DNA of 64,000 nt from Clostridium saccharoperbutylacetonicum N1-4(HMT) (GCF_000340885.1 NC_020291.1:1177001-1241000); one strand, 5' to 3'; counted from the first letter of the stretch, positions 8,229 to 18,025 are shown. The notes: generated by a model not told the origin, from the letters alone. Numbers and translations: made by a program.

Positions 8229-9956
8229 ATGAATTATAAAGAAAAATACAATTTATGGATTGAATCTGATGTTATTAATGAGGAAACAAAAAATGAATTA
8301 AAGAGTATATCTGATGAAAAAGAAATTGAAGATAGATTTTATCAAGACCTTGATTTTGGAACTGGTGGATTAAGAGGAATTATTGGTGCTGGAAGTAACA
8401 GAATGAATATATATACTGTTGCTAAAGCTACACAAGGATTTGCTGATTATTTAAATGCAAATTTTAAGGAGCCTTCACTAGCAATAGCTTATGATTCAAG
8501 AAATATGTCTAAAGAGTTTGCTAAAGCAGCTGCCTTAACTTTATGTGCAAATAATGTGAAAGTATTTCTATATGAAAGTTTAAGACCAACTCCAGTATTA
8601 TCATTTACAGTTAGAGAGTTAAAATGCGCTGGTGGTATAGTAGTAACAGCCTCTCATAATCCAAAAATATATAATGGGTATAAAGTATATGATGAATTTG
8701 GTGGTCAAGTTACTGATGAAAAAGCTAACATAATAATTAATTGTGTTAATGCTGTAGATGATTTTTCAAAAATTAAAAGTATAGATGAAAAAGAAGCTTT
8801 AGAAAAAGGCTTATTAAAATATATTGGTGAAGATGTTGATAGAGCTTACTATGATAGAGTTAAAGGTTTAACTATAAGAACTGATTTAGTTAAGGAAAAA
8901 GCTGATAATTTAAATGTAATTTATACTCCAATTCATGGCTCAGGGAATGTTCCAGTAAGAGCTGTGTTAAAGGAATTAGGATATAGTAATGTAAAAGTAG
9001 TCAAGGAACAAGAAGCTCCAGATGGAAACTTCCCAACAGCGTCGTATCCTAATCCAGAAAATCCAGATGTATTTAAGTTAGCTTTGGATATGGCTAAAGA
9101 TGAAAATCCAGATATAATATTTGGTACAGATCCAGATTGCGACAGAATTGGTGTTGTAGTTAAAGACAGTTCAGGAGAATACAAAGTTTTAACTGGTAAT
9201 CAAACAGGTTTACTTTTAACTCACTATGTATTAAGTTCGTTAAAAGAAACTAATAAATTGCCTCAAAATGGTGTTGTTATTAAAACAATAGTAACGACAG
9301 AAGGTGCTAGAAGCATTGCAGAAGATTTTGATATTGAACTTATGGATGTATTAACTGGTTTTAAATATATCGGTGAAAAAATAAGAGAATTTGAAGATGC
9401 CGGAAACAAAACTTATTTATTTGGTTTTGAAGAAAGTTATGGATATCTTGCAGGTAACTTTGTTCGTGATAAGGATGCTGTAATAGCTTCGATGTTAATA
9501 TGTGAAATGTGTCTTTATTATAAACAACAAGGAAAGAGTCTTTATGATGCATTAATTGATTTATATGAAAAGTATGGTTATTTTACAGAAAATCTTGTTT
9601 CTATAGAATTAAAAGGAAAAGAAGGTCAAGAAAAAATAGCTAGTTGTATTGAAGCAATGAGAAATGACCCACTAAATGAAGTAGATGGGGTTAAAATTGT
9701 TAAAAGATTAGACTATAAACTAAGCACAGAGGAAGATACAGTAAATAATACAAAAACTACTATTGACTTACCTAAGTCTAATGTATTAAAGTACATCTTA
9801 GAGAATGGTTCATATTTTGTTGTAAGACCATCAGGAACTGAACCAAAGATGAAGGTTTATTTAGCAGTAAAGAGCAATAGTTTAGATAATGCAGGTAAAG
9901 ATATTGCAGAATTTAAAGAAAAAGTAATGGAAAAAATTAATGCAAAATTAAGCTAA
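8229..9956 (+). CDS. pgcA: Phosphoglucomutase / phosphomannomutase
   Basis: This 575-aa alpha-D-phosphohexomutase interconverts glucose 1- and 6-phosphate (or the mannose pair), feeding UDP-glucose and wall or capsule precursors in the cytoplasm. All four active-site elements are visible: the phosphoserine loop TASHNP (Ser142), the metal loop DPDCDR (301-306), the sugar-binding FGFEESYGYL segment and the phosphate-binding RPSGTEPK near residue 537. The length equals Bacillus PgcA-type enzymes. AGAGGGG precedes the ATG and a strong terminator follows, so it is probably monocistronic. Its position before the polysaccharide cluster suggests it supplies that pathway. Substrate preference cannot be read from sequence. 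Confidence 0.93.
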   Translation: MNYKEKYNLWIESDVINEETKNELKSISDEKEIEDRFYQDLDFGTGGLRGIIGAGSNRMNIYTVAKATQGFADYLNANFKEPSLAIAYDSRNMSKEFAKAAALTLCANNVKVFLYESLRPTPVLSFTVRELKCAGGIVVTASHNPKIYNGYKVYDEFGGQVTDEKANIIINCVNAVDDFSKIKSIDEKEALEKGLLKYIGEDVDRAYYDRVKGLTIRTDLVKEKADNLNVIYTPIHGSGNVPVRAVLKELGYSNVKVVKEQEAPDGNFPTASYPNPENPDVFKLALDMAKDENPDIIFGTDPDCDRIGVVVKDSSGEYKVLTGNQTGLLLTHYVLSSLKETNKLPQNGVVIKTIVTTEGARSIAEDFDIELMDVLTGFKYIGEKIREFEDAGNKTYLFGFEESYGYLAGNFVRDKDAVIASMLICEMCLYYKQQGKSLYDALIDLYEKYGYFTENLVSIELKGKEGQEKIASCIEAMRNDPLNEVDGVKIVKRLDYKLSTEEDTVNNTKTTIDLPKSNVLKYILENGSYFVVRPSGTEPKMKVYLAVKSNSLDNAGKDIAEFKEKVMEKINAKLS

Positions 9957-9967
9957 TATCTCTAAGT

Positions 9968-10003
9968 AAATTGCTATCATCTTATAGGTGATAGCAATTT
10001 TTA
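9968..10003 (+). terminator. Terminator after phosphoglucomutase
   Basis: ATTGCTATCA (9970-9979) pairs with TGATAGCAAT (9989-9998), followed by TTTTTA. Confidence 0.85.
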
Positions 10004-10005
10004 CT

Positions 10006-10104
10006 CAGTTAAGAGTTAACAATTATGAGTTAAGAGTTAAACCTTGAAATAAAATTTCAACACTAACTCCTAACTCCTAACTCTTAACTAATAACTGAAT
10101 TAAC
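10006..10104. repeat. Palindromic intergenic spacer (AGTTAAGAGTTAA type), copy 1
   Basis: The left arm CAGTTAAGAGTTAAC and the right arm rich in CTAACTCCTAACTC plus TAACTGAATTAAC are mutually complementary around a central TTGAAAT/ATTTCAA hairpin (10044-10060). It ends ten bases before the ATG of the next gene, directly against its GGGGTGG site. Similar spacers lie at 31414, 32685, 35325, 40760 and 43470. Confidence 0.65.
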
Positions 10105-10114
10105 GGGGTGGAAA

Positions 10115-11215
10115 ATGAGTAATTATAAAACACTATATAAAGACAAACTAAGTAAATTATTATTTTTAGAAATGAAAAAGGAAGGGTTTAAGAAAAATCT
10201 TAATATACCGCAAGAAGTAAAATTTAAAAATGATGATTTATATATGCCTATAAGTGCTGAGTATGTTGCAGCAAATGCTAATAATGAAATTAAGCTGAAT
10301 AATTTACCAATATATTATTTTGTTGAAGGTATGTTTATTGTTTTTGGAGCAGATAAAAATGTTAAGTATATTGATGATTATGGGACAATTTTAGGATATA
10401 TTCCTGATAGTGAGGAATGTGTGAAAAGTCTTATTGCAGATAGAATAAAAAAAGATAGACTAGAAGATGCTTATATTTTATTAAAGGGCTTATATAGGTA
10501 TACAAAAGAAGAAGAAATATTAACTAAGCTTTTAGCAGTGGGAGAAACTATTAGGGAAAAAGATTCGAGTTTTGGGGAATTACTACTTGAAGATATAGAT
10601 GAGTGTAAAGATAATTTTGAAAAATCTCCAGAACCATATCTTTATAAAGCTTTAATTCTCAAAGATAAAGGTGATTATAAAGGCGCTCAAGTGGAAATAA
10701 ATGAATATATGAATAAAGGTGGGAAGCAGACATCAGAAATTAAGCAGATAATAACTGACATCAATAATATAGGTGGTTTTGAAAAAGCTGTTGAATATTT
10801 AAAGGATGAGCCTAAAAAAGCAATTGATTTATTACTTCCGTTAAGTGAAGAATTTAAGGAAAATCCATTAATTTATTATTATCTTGGTGTTGGTTATAGA
10901 AGAATTGATAATTATAACAAAGCAATTCATTATTTAACTCAAAGTCTTTCTATTGAATCAGGAAGTCTTGAAACTGTTAATGAACTTGGAATGAATTATG
11001 CTTGCTTAGGAGATTACGAAGAAGCAGTCAAATATTTTAGAAAAGCCTTTGAAGCATCTAAAGAAGTAGAAATATGCACAAATATAGTAATGTGTTACAT
11101 AAACTTAGGGGATAAGGAACAGGCGAAACTTAATTTGGACATTGCTAAAAAGTTGGCACCAGAAGACCCTATAGTTATAGAAATAGATCAAATGTTAAAT
11201 AGAACAGTAAAATAG
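10115..11215 (+). CDS. TPR-repeat protein heading the polysaccharide operon
   Basis: A 366-aa soluble protein with no signal peptide. The first 130 residues match no family I recognise and contain a beta-rich segment around YYFVEGMFIVFGADK. The C-terminal half holds tetratricopeptide repeats (about 165-200 and 250-355), for example PLIYYYLGVGYRRIDNYNKAI and ETVNELGMNYACLGDYEEAV. TPRs scaffold protein complexes. It stands 14 bases before the TagA-family gene, so a role in assembling or controlling polysaccharide enzymes is plausible but inferred. GGGGTGG precedes the ATG. Confidence 0.85.
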   Translation: MSNYKTLYKDKLSKLLFLEMKKEGFKKNLNIPQEVKFKNDDLYMPISAEYVAANANNEIKLNNLPIYYFVEGMFIVFGADKNVKYIDDYGTILGYIPDSEECVKSLIADRIKKDRLEDAYILLKGLYRYTKEEEILTKLLAVGETIREKDSSFGELLLEDIDECKDNFEKSPEPYLYKALILKDKGDYKGAQVEINEYMNKGGKQTSEIKQIITDINNIGGFEKAVEYLKDEPKKAIDLLLPLSEEFKENPLIYYYLGVGYRRIDNYNKAIHYLTQSLSIESGSLETVNELGMNYACLGDYEEAVKYFRKAFEASKEVEICTNIVMCYINLGDKEQAKLNLDIAKKLAPEDPIVIEIDQMLNRTVK

Positions 11216-11229
11216 TTTTAGGAGATAAT

Positions 11230-11943
11230 ATGTTTACGAATATACTTGATTTTAAAATTTTTAAAGAAGATATGAAATCTCTAATGGATTATGTAAATAC
11301 ATTTGATAAAGTGAATATTGTATCAGGAAATCCTGAAATATTGTTTAATGGTTTGGATGATCCTATACTTACAAATTTTTTTAAACATAAGAATTCTGTA
11401 ATAATTCCAGATGGAGTTGGAACCGTAATAGCATCAAAATTAATTGGAGATCCAGTCAAGGAAAAGATTGCAGGAATAGATTTAGTTAAAGAGGTACTTA
11501 TTAAAGCAAATAAAGAAAAAAAATCAATTTATTTATTAGGGGCAAAGGAAGAAATAATAAATAAATGTGTAGAAAACATAAAGTTGGAATTTCCTGATTT
11601 GAAAATAGCAGGTTTTCATAATGGTTTTTTTGATATAAATAATTGCAATGATATTGTTGAGGAGATAAGTAATTCTAATCCTTGGGCAATTTTTGTGGCT
11701 ATGGGGTCTCCAAGGCAGGAGATTTTTATTGAAAAAGTCATGGATAAAACAAATACTCACATATTTATGGGAGTTGGAGGAGTCTTTGATATATTTGCTG
11801 GAGAGCTTAAAAGAGCACCGAAATGGATGATAACATTAGGCCTAGAATGGCTATATAGAGTTGCAAAAGAACCAGTTAGAATAAAAAGATTAGTAGCTAT
11901 ACCTAAGTTTTTATTATTAGTGTTAAAGCATAGAAAGAAATAG
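11230..11943 (+). CDS. WecG/TagA/CpsF-family glycosyltransferase
   Basis: A 237-aa GT26 enzyme. Family members add N-acetylmannosamine(-uronate) or a related sugar to an undecaprenyl-linked GlcNAc at the inner membrane face. Visible signatures are the VSGNPEI strand, PDGVG with the likely catalytic Asp61, YLLGAKEE, VAMGSPRQE (157-164) and the basic C-terminal appendage GLEWLYRVAKEPVRIKRL that docks TagA to the membrane. The length is normal. TAGGAG lies just before the start and the TPR gene ends 14 bases upstream. It gives the cluster an early committed transferase; the sugar donor is unknown. Confidence 0.92.
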   Translation: MFTNILDFKIFKEDMKSLMDYVNTFDKVNIVSGNPEILFNGLDDPILTNFFKHKNSVIIPDGVGTVIASKLIGDPVKEKIAGIDLVKEVLIKANKEKKSIYLLGAKEEIINKCVENIKLEFPDLKIAGFHNGFFDINNCNDIVEEISNSNPWAIFVAMGSPRQEIFIEKVMDKTNTHIFMGVGGVFDIFAGELKRAPKWMITLGLEWLYRVAKEPVRIKRLVAIPKFLLLVLKHRKK

Positions 11944-11951
11944 GAAAAATA

Positions 11952-12000
11952 AATGTTCAATTATGAATTATCAACCAATTGAACATTGACAATTGATTGA
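11952..12000. repeat. Short inverted AATTGACAATTGAT-type spacer, copy 1
   Basis: TTCAATT and AATTGAACATTGACAATTGATTGA can fold back on one another. Related sequence occurs at 17236-17340 and 27580-27650. It sits between two polysaccharide genes. Confidence 0.5.
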
Positions 12001-12018
12001 TGAGGAAATGGTGATAGG

Positions 12019-13548
12019 ATGAAACATAAAAGTACCTTGATTAAATCTACTTTTATAATAATGTTAGTAACCTTAGTTAGTAGATTATTAGGTTTAGTTA
12101 GAGAATTACTTATTGGAAAAGGGTTTGGGGCTGGAGTATATACAGATGCGTACAATATTGCTGTACCAATACCAGAAACAATATTTGCTTTAGTTGGACT
12201 TGCAATATCAACAGCTTTTTTACCAACACTTAGTAAAATTAAAGCTAAGAAGGGTAAGGAGGAAATGTATGCCTTTGCAAACAACGTAATAAGTATACTT
12301 TTGGTTGTTTCAATTATTATTTTTATTATATCAAGTTTTTTTGCTAAGGAAATTGTATATTCATTTAAGCCTTCAGAAGCAACAGCAACTATTGCTATAG
12401 GGTTGTTAAAAATAACACTTTTAAATATATTATTTTTATCAATAAATGCTTGCTTTACAGCATTATTACAAGTAAATGAAGATTTTGTCATTCCATCCAT
12501 ATTAGGTTTGTTTTTTAACTTACCTATGATATTATATTTATTGTTATGTAGAAATTATGATATTTTAGGATTAACAATAGCCAATGTATTAGGAAATTTC
12601 TTTAGGGTAGCGGTTCAAGTACCATCACTTATTACTCATGGATACAAATATAGATTTTGTATAAATTTAAAAGATGAAAGATTAAAGGCAATTATAATTT
12701 TAATTATACCAGTTGTTATTGGGGCTGGAGCAAACTCTTTAAATATGTTGGTTGATAAATATATGGCTTTTGGTTTGCATCAGGATGGAGCAGTTTCAGA
12801 ATTGGAATATGCCCAAAAATTAATTGTTTTTATTAATACAATTATAGTGACTTCTGTTAATAGTATAGTATATCCACTTATGGCAAATATGCAAAGTAAT
12901 GAAGACAAAGCAGGATTTGTAGATATTCTTAAAAAATCTATTGTATATTTAGCCATATTATTAATTCCTATAACAATCGGGATTATAATATATAATAAGG
13001 AAATCATAAGCCTCGCATATGAAAGAGGAGCCTTTGATGCAAAAGTTGTGGAGGCCACAAGCCCTGCTTTATTTGGATATGGTTTTGGTGTATTCTTTAC
13101 TGGAATGAGAGATATTTTAAATTCAACATTGTTTACAATGGGAAAGACAAAGGTTACTACAATAAATGGTATCATAGGAGTAATTATTAATATTATTTTT
13201 TGTGTAATATTATCAAAGTATATGGGTATAATGGGAATTGCATTAGCTTCAGTTATAGCAATGGCAGTGACTGCAATACTATTATTTAGAAGTATAGTTA
13301 AACTAGAAAAGAGTTTGAGTATAAAGGGTATAGTAAAAAAGATTGGATTAATAACAATAAATTCCTTGATTATGGGCCTTATAATTATAACGTTAGTAGT
13401 TTACTTGAAAAATAAATTAAGTTCATTAACACTTTTATTACTTGGGGTTATTGTTGGAAGTATAGTATATTTTATTTTATGTTATTTGTTTAGAATAGAA
13501 GAAGTAATTGAAATAAAAGATTTTATTTTAAAGAAGATAAATAGATAG
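12019..13548 (+). CDS. MurJ/MviN-like lipid-linked oligosaccharide flippase
   Basis: A 509-aa polytopic membrane protein of the MOP/MATE superfamily. About 14 hydrophobic helices are spread over the chain, and the family N-terminal signature reads SRLLGLVRELLIGKGFGAG followed by TDAYNIAVPIPE. MurJ flips lipid II. Because this copy lies between a TagA-type transferase and two glycosyltransferases with a Wzy-like protein downstream, it may instead flip the lipid-linked unit of this polysaccharide (inference). The next gene starts 9 bases after its stop. A GAGGAAATGG site precedes the ATG. Confidence 0.88.
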   Translation: MKHKSTLIKSTFIIMLVTLVSRLLGLVRELLIGKGFGAGVYTDAYNIAVPIPETIFALVGLAISTAFLPTLSKIKAKKGKEEMYAFANNVISILLVVSIIIFIISSFFAKEIVYSFKPSEATATIAIGLLKITLLNILFLSINACFTALLQVNEDFVIPSILGLFFNLPMILYLLLCRNYDILGLTIANVLGNFFRVAVQVPSLITHGYKYRFCINLKDERLKAIIILIIPVVIGAGANSLNMLVDKYMAFGLHQDGAVSELEYAQKLIVFINTIIVTSVNSIVYPLMANMQSNEDKAGFVDILKKSIVYLAILLIPITIGIIIYNKEIISLAYERGAFDAKVVEATSPALFGYGFGVFFTGMRDILNSTLFTMGKTKVTTINGIIGVIINIIFCVILSKYMGIMGIALASVIAMAVTAILLFRSIVKLEKSLSIKGIVKKIGLITINSLIMGLIIITLVVYLKNKLSSLTLLLLGVIVGSIVYFILCYLFRIEEVIEIKDFILKKINR

Positions 13549-13556
13549 GAGGGTAT

Positions 13557-14846
13557 ATGAAAATATTATTTATTGCCTGCTATTCGCCATTAATAAATAA
13601 TTCAGCTGCTATTGAGACACTGCAGTATTTAAATAAATTAAGTGAAATTGACAATAATGAAGTTCATTTATTAACTGTGAATTTTCCAAAGGATTCAATA
13701 TATTATGATGAAGCATTATATTCAATGATGGATAAAAAAATAAAAGTTCACCTTGTGGATGGAGGCATTGTTTTTAAAAAATTAATGCCTACAAATGACA
13801 GTTCAAATAAAGTTTCGTTAAATAATAAAAACGGAAGTGTGAAAAAAATACTGCGTAAGGTTAAAAATTCTGTGGTTATACCAGACATGTACTATGGATG
13901 GTCAAGAAAAGCAGGAGAATATGGAATAGGATTAATGGAAAAAGAAAAGTTTGATGTTATATTTTCAATGCATGAACCTCCATCTTCGCATCTATGCGCA
14001 TATTACATAAAAAAGCATTATAAAAAGGTTCCTTGGATTACTTATTGGAGTGACCCTTGGCTTAAGGATTCAACAAGAGAAAATTCTTTTATAGTTAAGA
14101 AAATTATTGAAAAGAATATGGAAAAAAATATTGTTAATTTAGCAGATAAATTTATATTTGTCACTGAAGCAAATAGGAATGAATATATAAAGGATTATGA
14201 ATTTTTGAAAGATGTTAATAAAACCTTTATATTAAATAGAGGTTTTGATACTAAATTATATGAAAAATTGCTTGAGGAAGAACGTCCAAAATTTATTGAA
14301 AAACATAAGATTAACATAATTTACACTGGAGAAATATTCTCAAAACTTAGGGATATTAAACCTTTTATCAAAGCTCTAGAAGATATTAAGGAAGAAAATG
14401 AAGATTATTATAATTTATTAAATGTTTTATTTTTTGGAAATATAGATGATATAGAAGGAAAAAAAAGACTGCAAAATTTAGAAATAGCTAAGGTATCACC
14501 TAGAATTCCTTTTAACGAGGCACTTAAATATATGTTAAATGGTGATGTTTTGCTTTTATTTGGAAATAAGAACTCGAAGCAGATTCCAGCAAAAATATAT
14601 GATTACTTTGGAGCAAAGGGTAGGATATTGGTTATCTATGGAGATCAAGATGATCCAATAAAGGGGATAGTAGAAAATAATCCAAAGTGTTTCACAAGTG
14701 AAAATGAATCTGAAGAAATAAAGCAAAAAATATACCAATTAATAGAAATGTATAAAGATAATAAAATAAAAAGTGATCCAGATTTAAATTATGAGTGGAA
14801 TTCAATAGTAGAGAAGCTTAACAGTATATTAGAAGGAAGTGATTAA
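13557..14846 (+). CDS. Glycosyltransferase (GT-B fold, group 4-like)
   Basis: A 429-aa cytoplasmic protein. The N-terminal Rossmann half begins KILFIACYSP and contains FSMHEPPSSHLCAYY. The C-terminal half contains LNRGFDTKLYE, INIIYTGEIF and IPAKIYDYFGAKG, the layout of GT4-like enzymes where donor sugar nucleotides bind. The usual EX7E motif is weak, so donor and linkage cannot be named. AGGAGG precedes the ATG. Its stop and the next gene's start are adjacent (14846/14847), which implies translational coupling. Confidence 0.83.
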   Translation: MKILFIACYSPLINNSAAIETLQYLNKLSEIDNNEVHLLTVNFPKDSIYYDEALYSMMDKKIKVHLVDGGIVFKKLMPTNDSSNKVSLNNKNGSVKKILRKVKNSVVIPDMYYGWSRKAGEYGIGLMEKEKFDVIFSMHEPPSSHLCAYYIKKHYKKVPWITYWSDPWLKDSTRENSFIVKKIIEKNMEKNIVNLADKFIFVTEANRNEYIKDYEFLKDVNKTFILNRGFDTKLYEKLLEEERPKFIEKHKINIIYTGEIFSKLRDIKPFIKALEDIKEENEDYYNLLNVLFFGNIDDIEGKKRLQNLEIAKVSPRIPFNEALKYMLNGDVLLLFGNKNSKQIPAKIYDYFGAKGRILVIYGDQDDPIKGIVENNPKCFTSENESEEIKQKIYQLIEMYKDNKIKSDPDLNYEWNSIVEKLNSILEGSD

Positions 14847-16010
14847 ATGCATATAATGGTCATTCCATCTTGGTATGCATCTTCAAGAAATAAAGTTCAT
14901 GGGAGTTTTTTTAAAGAACAGTTTATAGCTCTTTCGAATAGTGGAGAAAAGATTACTGTAGCATATAATGAAATTTGGCCAATTACTATGTTTGGAAAAA
15001 TAGATGAGAAGAGAGGGCTAAAATTTAATATAGAAGAGAATTTAAGAACTTATAGATATAAAGATTATAACTATTTTCCAAAGATGGCGCTTATGTTTAG
15101 GAGTTTTAATAAAAGAATGGATAAACTTTATCAAGAAATAATTAAGCGAGAGGGTAAGGTCGATATTATTCATGCACATTCTGCTTTTTGGGGAGCTATA
15201 GCTGGGGCATATATCAGCAAGAAATATAATATTCCATTAGTTATAACAGAACATTCATCCTTGAAATATGCCAAGTATGCAAGAGAAAGTTATAAAAAGT
15301 ATATCTTTGAGTCATATGAAATGGCTGATTGTTTAATAGCAGTTGGAAATGGCTTAAAGAAAGAAATGCAGGAATATGTTAACAAACCTATTGAAGTTAT
15401 CCACAATATGGTGGATTTGAAATTATTTGATGTTGATAAAAATAATAATAGAAATGTATCTGACAAAGAGAAATTTAATATTTTTTCATGTTCTTTTCTT
15501 GAAGAGGGAAAAGGTATGGAATGTTTAATTAAAGCATTTGCACAGGCCTTTAGAGGTAAGAACGTAAGCTTGAAAATAGGTGGAGATGGATCTATTAAAT
15601 CACTGTTAGAAAAACTTGTTGAGGATTTGAAAATGGACAATCAGATTGAACTTTTAGGAGCCTTATCAAGAGAAGAAGTGGCCAGAGAAATGAAAAGTTG
15701 TGATGCATTTGCATTAGCATCAGAACATGAAACCTTTGGGGTAGTATATATTGAAGCTCTTGCATGTGGAAAGCCAGTTATTGGAACAAACAATGGTGGA
15801 GCAGAAGATATAATTAATGATGGAAATGGAATAATGGCTAAAAAGAATAGTGTGGAGGATTTAACCAAAGCATTAAAGAAAATTAAAGAAAATTATATAA
15901 GGTATGATAAAGATAAAATAAGGCAAGAAACAATTTTTAGCTACTCTGAAAAAGTACTAGTTGAAAAGCTAAAAGGAGTGTATAAAAAAGTATATGAAGG
16001 AAATAATTAA
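14847..16010 (+). CDS. Glycosyltransferase family 4 protein
   Basis: A 387-aa retaining GT-B transferase. The acceptor half has IIHAHSAFWGAIAG and ITEHSS. The donor half carries KIGGDGS, LLGALSREEVA and the EX7E motif inside ASEHETFGVVYIEALACGKP, followed by NNGGAEDII. It would add one sugar of the repeat unit at the cytoplasmic membrane face. It starts directly after the preceding stop and overlaps the next gene by 17 bases, so the three genes are translated together. Confidence 0.9.
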   Translation: MHIMVIPSWYASSRNKVHGSFFKEQFIALSNSGEKITVAYNEIWPITMFGKIDEKRGLKFNIEENLRTYRYKDYNYFPKMALMFRSFNKRMDKLYQEIIKREGKVDIIHAHSAFWGAIAGAYISKKYNIPLVITEHSSLKYAKYARESYKKYIFESYEMADCLIAVGNGLKKEMQEYVNKPIEVIHNMVDLKLFDVDKNNNRNVSDKEKFNIFSCSFLEEGKGMECLIKAFAQAFRGKNVSLKIGGDGSIKSLLEKLVEDLKMDNQIELLGALSREEVAREMKSCDAFALASEHETFGVVYIEALACGKPVIGTNNGGAEDIINDGNGIMAKKNSVEDLTKALKKIKENYIRYDKDKIRQETIFSYSEKVLVEKLKGVYKKVYEGNN

Positions 16011-17229
16011 AAATGTATATGAATATGTAGATAATAAATTTTATTTTAAACTATTGTATTTGTTTATAACGTTAACTTATGTAACTATTCTAAAATACAT
16101 ACCAGGAACTAATATTGTAAAGAACATTGTATTTGCATGGGGAATGCTATTATTATTACTTTTGATAATTGAAGATTATAAAAGGAGAAAAATTTATAAG
16201 TTTGATATCCCTTTAGGTATATTTATGATATTAACTCTAATTTTTAATCTTTTTGTATATAGGGATATGGATAATATAAAGGTTTGGATGGTTAACCTAA
16301 TAGTATTTACTATAATATTTACTGTAGATGTCTTTAGAAATAAAAAAGAACTAATTAAAGAAATGAATACAATTTCTTGTTTTTATGTTGTTTTTATGCT
16401 TTTAGCATCAGGAGCTTCGTTAATTATGTATCTTTTTAATATGAAGTTAACTATTAAAAATGTTGTCTTTGAATTGAATGGTGTTAATGGAGGAGTGTTT
16501 GAAAATAAAAATGCTCTTTCTATAGCAGCAGCATTAGCTATAGTTTTGTGTATTTATTTAAATTATGTGACTCAAAGCCACAGACTTAAGCTGTTTTGGT
16601 TGGCTAATATAGTATTGCAGGTAGCAGTAATGATGGTAGGATCTCATGGAAGAAGCGCAGATTTAATTGTGATTGCTGTAGTATATACGTTTGTTTTTGT
16701 ATACAATAAAAATAAATATCTCAGAACCGTACTTGTATTAATACCAATATTGGCTTGCATAGGTGTATGGCAAGTTAACAAAGAAAATATAAGACTTTAC
16801 ACAAGTGGAAGAAGTAATTTATGGGAGTCAGCAGCTGTTGTAGTAGAACAGCATCCTTTAGCAGGAGTTGGATATAATGATATGATAGGAGAAGTTAAAG
16901 CAGCTAGACCAATAAGTGATTTGCCAGGTTTGGATGTTGGGCGTCTTCATAATATTTATGTTGAAACAGCTACAGTAAATGGTATAATTTCGTTATTATT
17001 ATTTATCAGCTTTTTAGGTATTATACTTGCATTTATTGTTGAACAATTAGATAAGCTTCAGCGTAAAGAAAAAATTCAAATGACAACATTAACTTCACTT
17101 ATAGTAGGAATTATTGCTGTTAATTTATTTGAAAGTAATTTAATTAATTCGGCAAATTTTATATCAATGATTTTTTGGATATACTTGGGATATTTAGTAT
17201 CTATTTTAGATAATAAGAATGTAGAATAG
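15994..17229 (+). CDS. O-antigen ligase/polymerase (Wzy-like) membrane protein
   Basis: A 411-aa protein with about ten hydrophobic segments and one larger loop. The loop has HPLAGVGYNDM and is followed by RLHNIYVETATVNGI, the pattern of the Wzy_C/O-antigen ligase superfamily in which the loop Arg and His are important. It would polymerise or transfer the lipid-linked glycan on the outer face. The start overlaps the upstream transferase by 17 bases; AGGAG at about 15974 is 15 bases away, so re-initiation is likely. It is the last cluster gene, and a repeat spacer follows. Confidence 0.85.
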   Translation: MKEIIKNVYEYVDNKFYFKLLYLFITLTYVTILKYIPGTNIVKNIVFAWGMLLLLLLIIEDYKRRKIYKFDIPLGIFMILTLIFNLFVYRDMDNIKVWMVNLIVFTIIFTVDVFRNKKELIKEMNTISCFYVVFMLLASGASLIMYLFNMKLTIKNVVFELNGVNGGVFENKNALSIAAALAIVLCIYLNYVTQSHRLKLFWLANIVLQVAVMMVGSHGRSADLIVIAVVYTFVFVYNKNKYLRTVLVLIPILACIGVWQVNKENIRLYTSGRSNLWESAAVVVEQHPLAGVGYNDMIGEVKAARPISDLPGLDVGRLHNIYVETATVNGIISLLLFISFLGIILAFIVEQLDKLQRKEKIQMTTLTSLIVGIIAVNLFESNLINSANFISMIFWIYLGYLVSILDNKNVE

Positions 17230-17235
17230 TGAGGG

Positions 17236-17340
17236 GCAATGATTGATTGTAAATGCTTGATTTTTAATAATCAGTGGGCAATAATTCAAATTGACAATTG
17301 ATCATTGATAACTGGCAAGCACTAATTGAGCATTGAAAAA
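17236..17340. repeat. AATTGACAATTGAT-type spacer, copy 2
   Basis: Contains AAATTGACAATTGATCATTGATAA and several partial inverted copies (TTGATTGT, AATTGAGCATTGAAAAAT). It fills the gap between the polysaccharide operon and the next gene and reaches to the latter's ribosome binding site. Confidence 0.5.
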
Positions 17341-17362
17341 TGAAAGTGGGGCAAGACGAAGT

Positions 17363-18010
17363 ATGAAATTTTGTGAAGAAAGTATTAATCAATTTTTGGA
17401 AGAATTGGGCTCAGATTTATCAGCGCCTGGTGGAGGGAGTGTAGCTGGACTTATAGCTGCATTAGCATCAGCGTTAAATTCTATGGTTTATTCATTAACT
17501 GTAGGTAAAAAGTCATATATAGCTTTGGATGATAATGAAAAAGGAATAATAAACAAATTTCAAATTGAATGTAGAGAATTTACTACTAGAAGTTTAGAAC
17601 TTATGGAAGAAGATAGAGATAATTTTTTAAAGTTAATGGATTCTTATAAGTTACCTAAGGAAACTAAGGAAGAGAAAGAAAAGAGAGCATTATCTATAAA
17701 AGAAAATACCATAAAGTCTATGGAAGCTCCATTAGTTTTAGCTAGAGAAAGTTTAGAATTTTATAAAAATCTAAATGTTATGGCTAAGTATGGAAATAAG
17801 ATGCTATTGTCAGATTTGGGGATTTCAGCAATCTTGCTTCATTCTGCAATAGAAAGCTCTATTGTAAATGTTAAAGTAAACTTAAATGGACTTAGAAATG
17901 AAGAATTTTTTGAGAAGATTGATAATGAATTGCATACAATTATGGAAAAGTCTTTTAGTGAAAAAAATAATATTATGGGATTAGTAAATAATATTATTTA
18001 CCCCAATTAA
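17363..18010 (+). CDS. Cyclodeaminase/cyclohydrolase (FTCD_C) family protein
   Basis: A 215-aa, mostly helical protein of the family containing formiminotetrahydrofolate cyclodeaminase and the clostridial methenyl-THF cyclohydrolase FchA. The glycine-rich folate loop APGGGSVAGL appears at about residues 21-30, and the helical core and length match FchA. It would work in one-carbon metabolism, forming 5,10-methenyl- or 10-formyl-THF. The start is the ATG at 17363 with GGGGC about 10 bases before it; a TTG at 17333 would add ten residues that resemble spacer sequence. No folate gene is adjacent, so the exact reaction is open. Confidence 0.85.
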   Translation: MKFCEESINQFLEELGSDLSAPGGGSVAGLIAALASALNSMVYSLTVGKKSYIALDDNEKGIINKFQIECREFTTRSLELMEEDRDNFLKLMDSYKLPKETKEEKEKRALSIKENTIKSMEAPLVLARESLEFYKNLNVMAKYGNKMLLSDLGISAILLHSAIESSIVNVKVNLNGLRNEEFFEKIDNELHTIMEKSFSEKNNIMGLVNNIIYPN

Positions 18011-18025
18011 TATATAATAAGTAAT

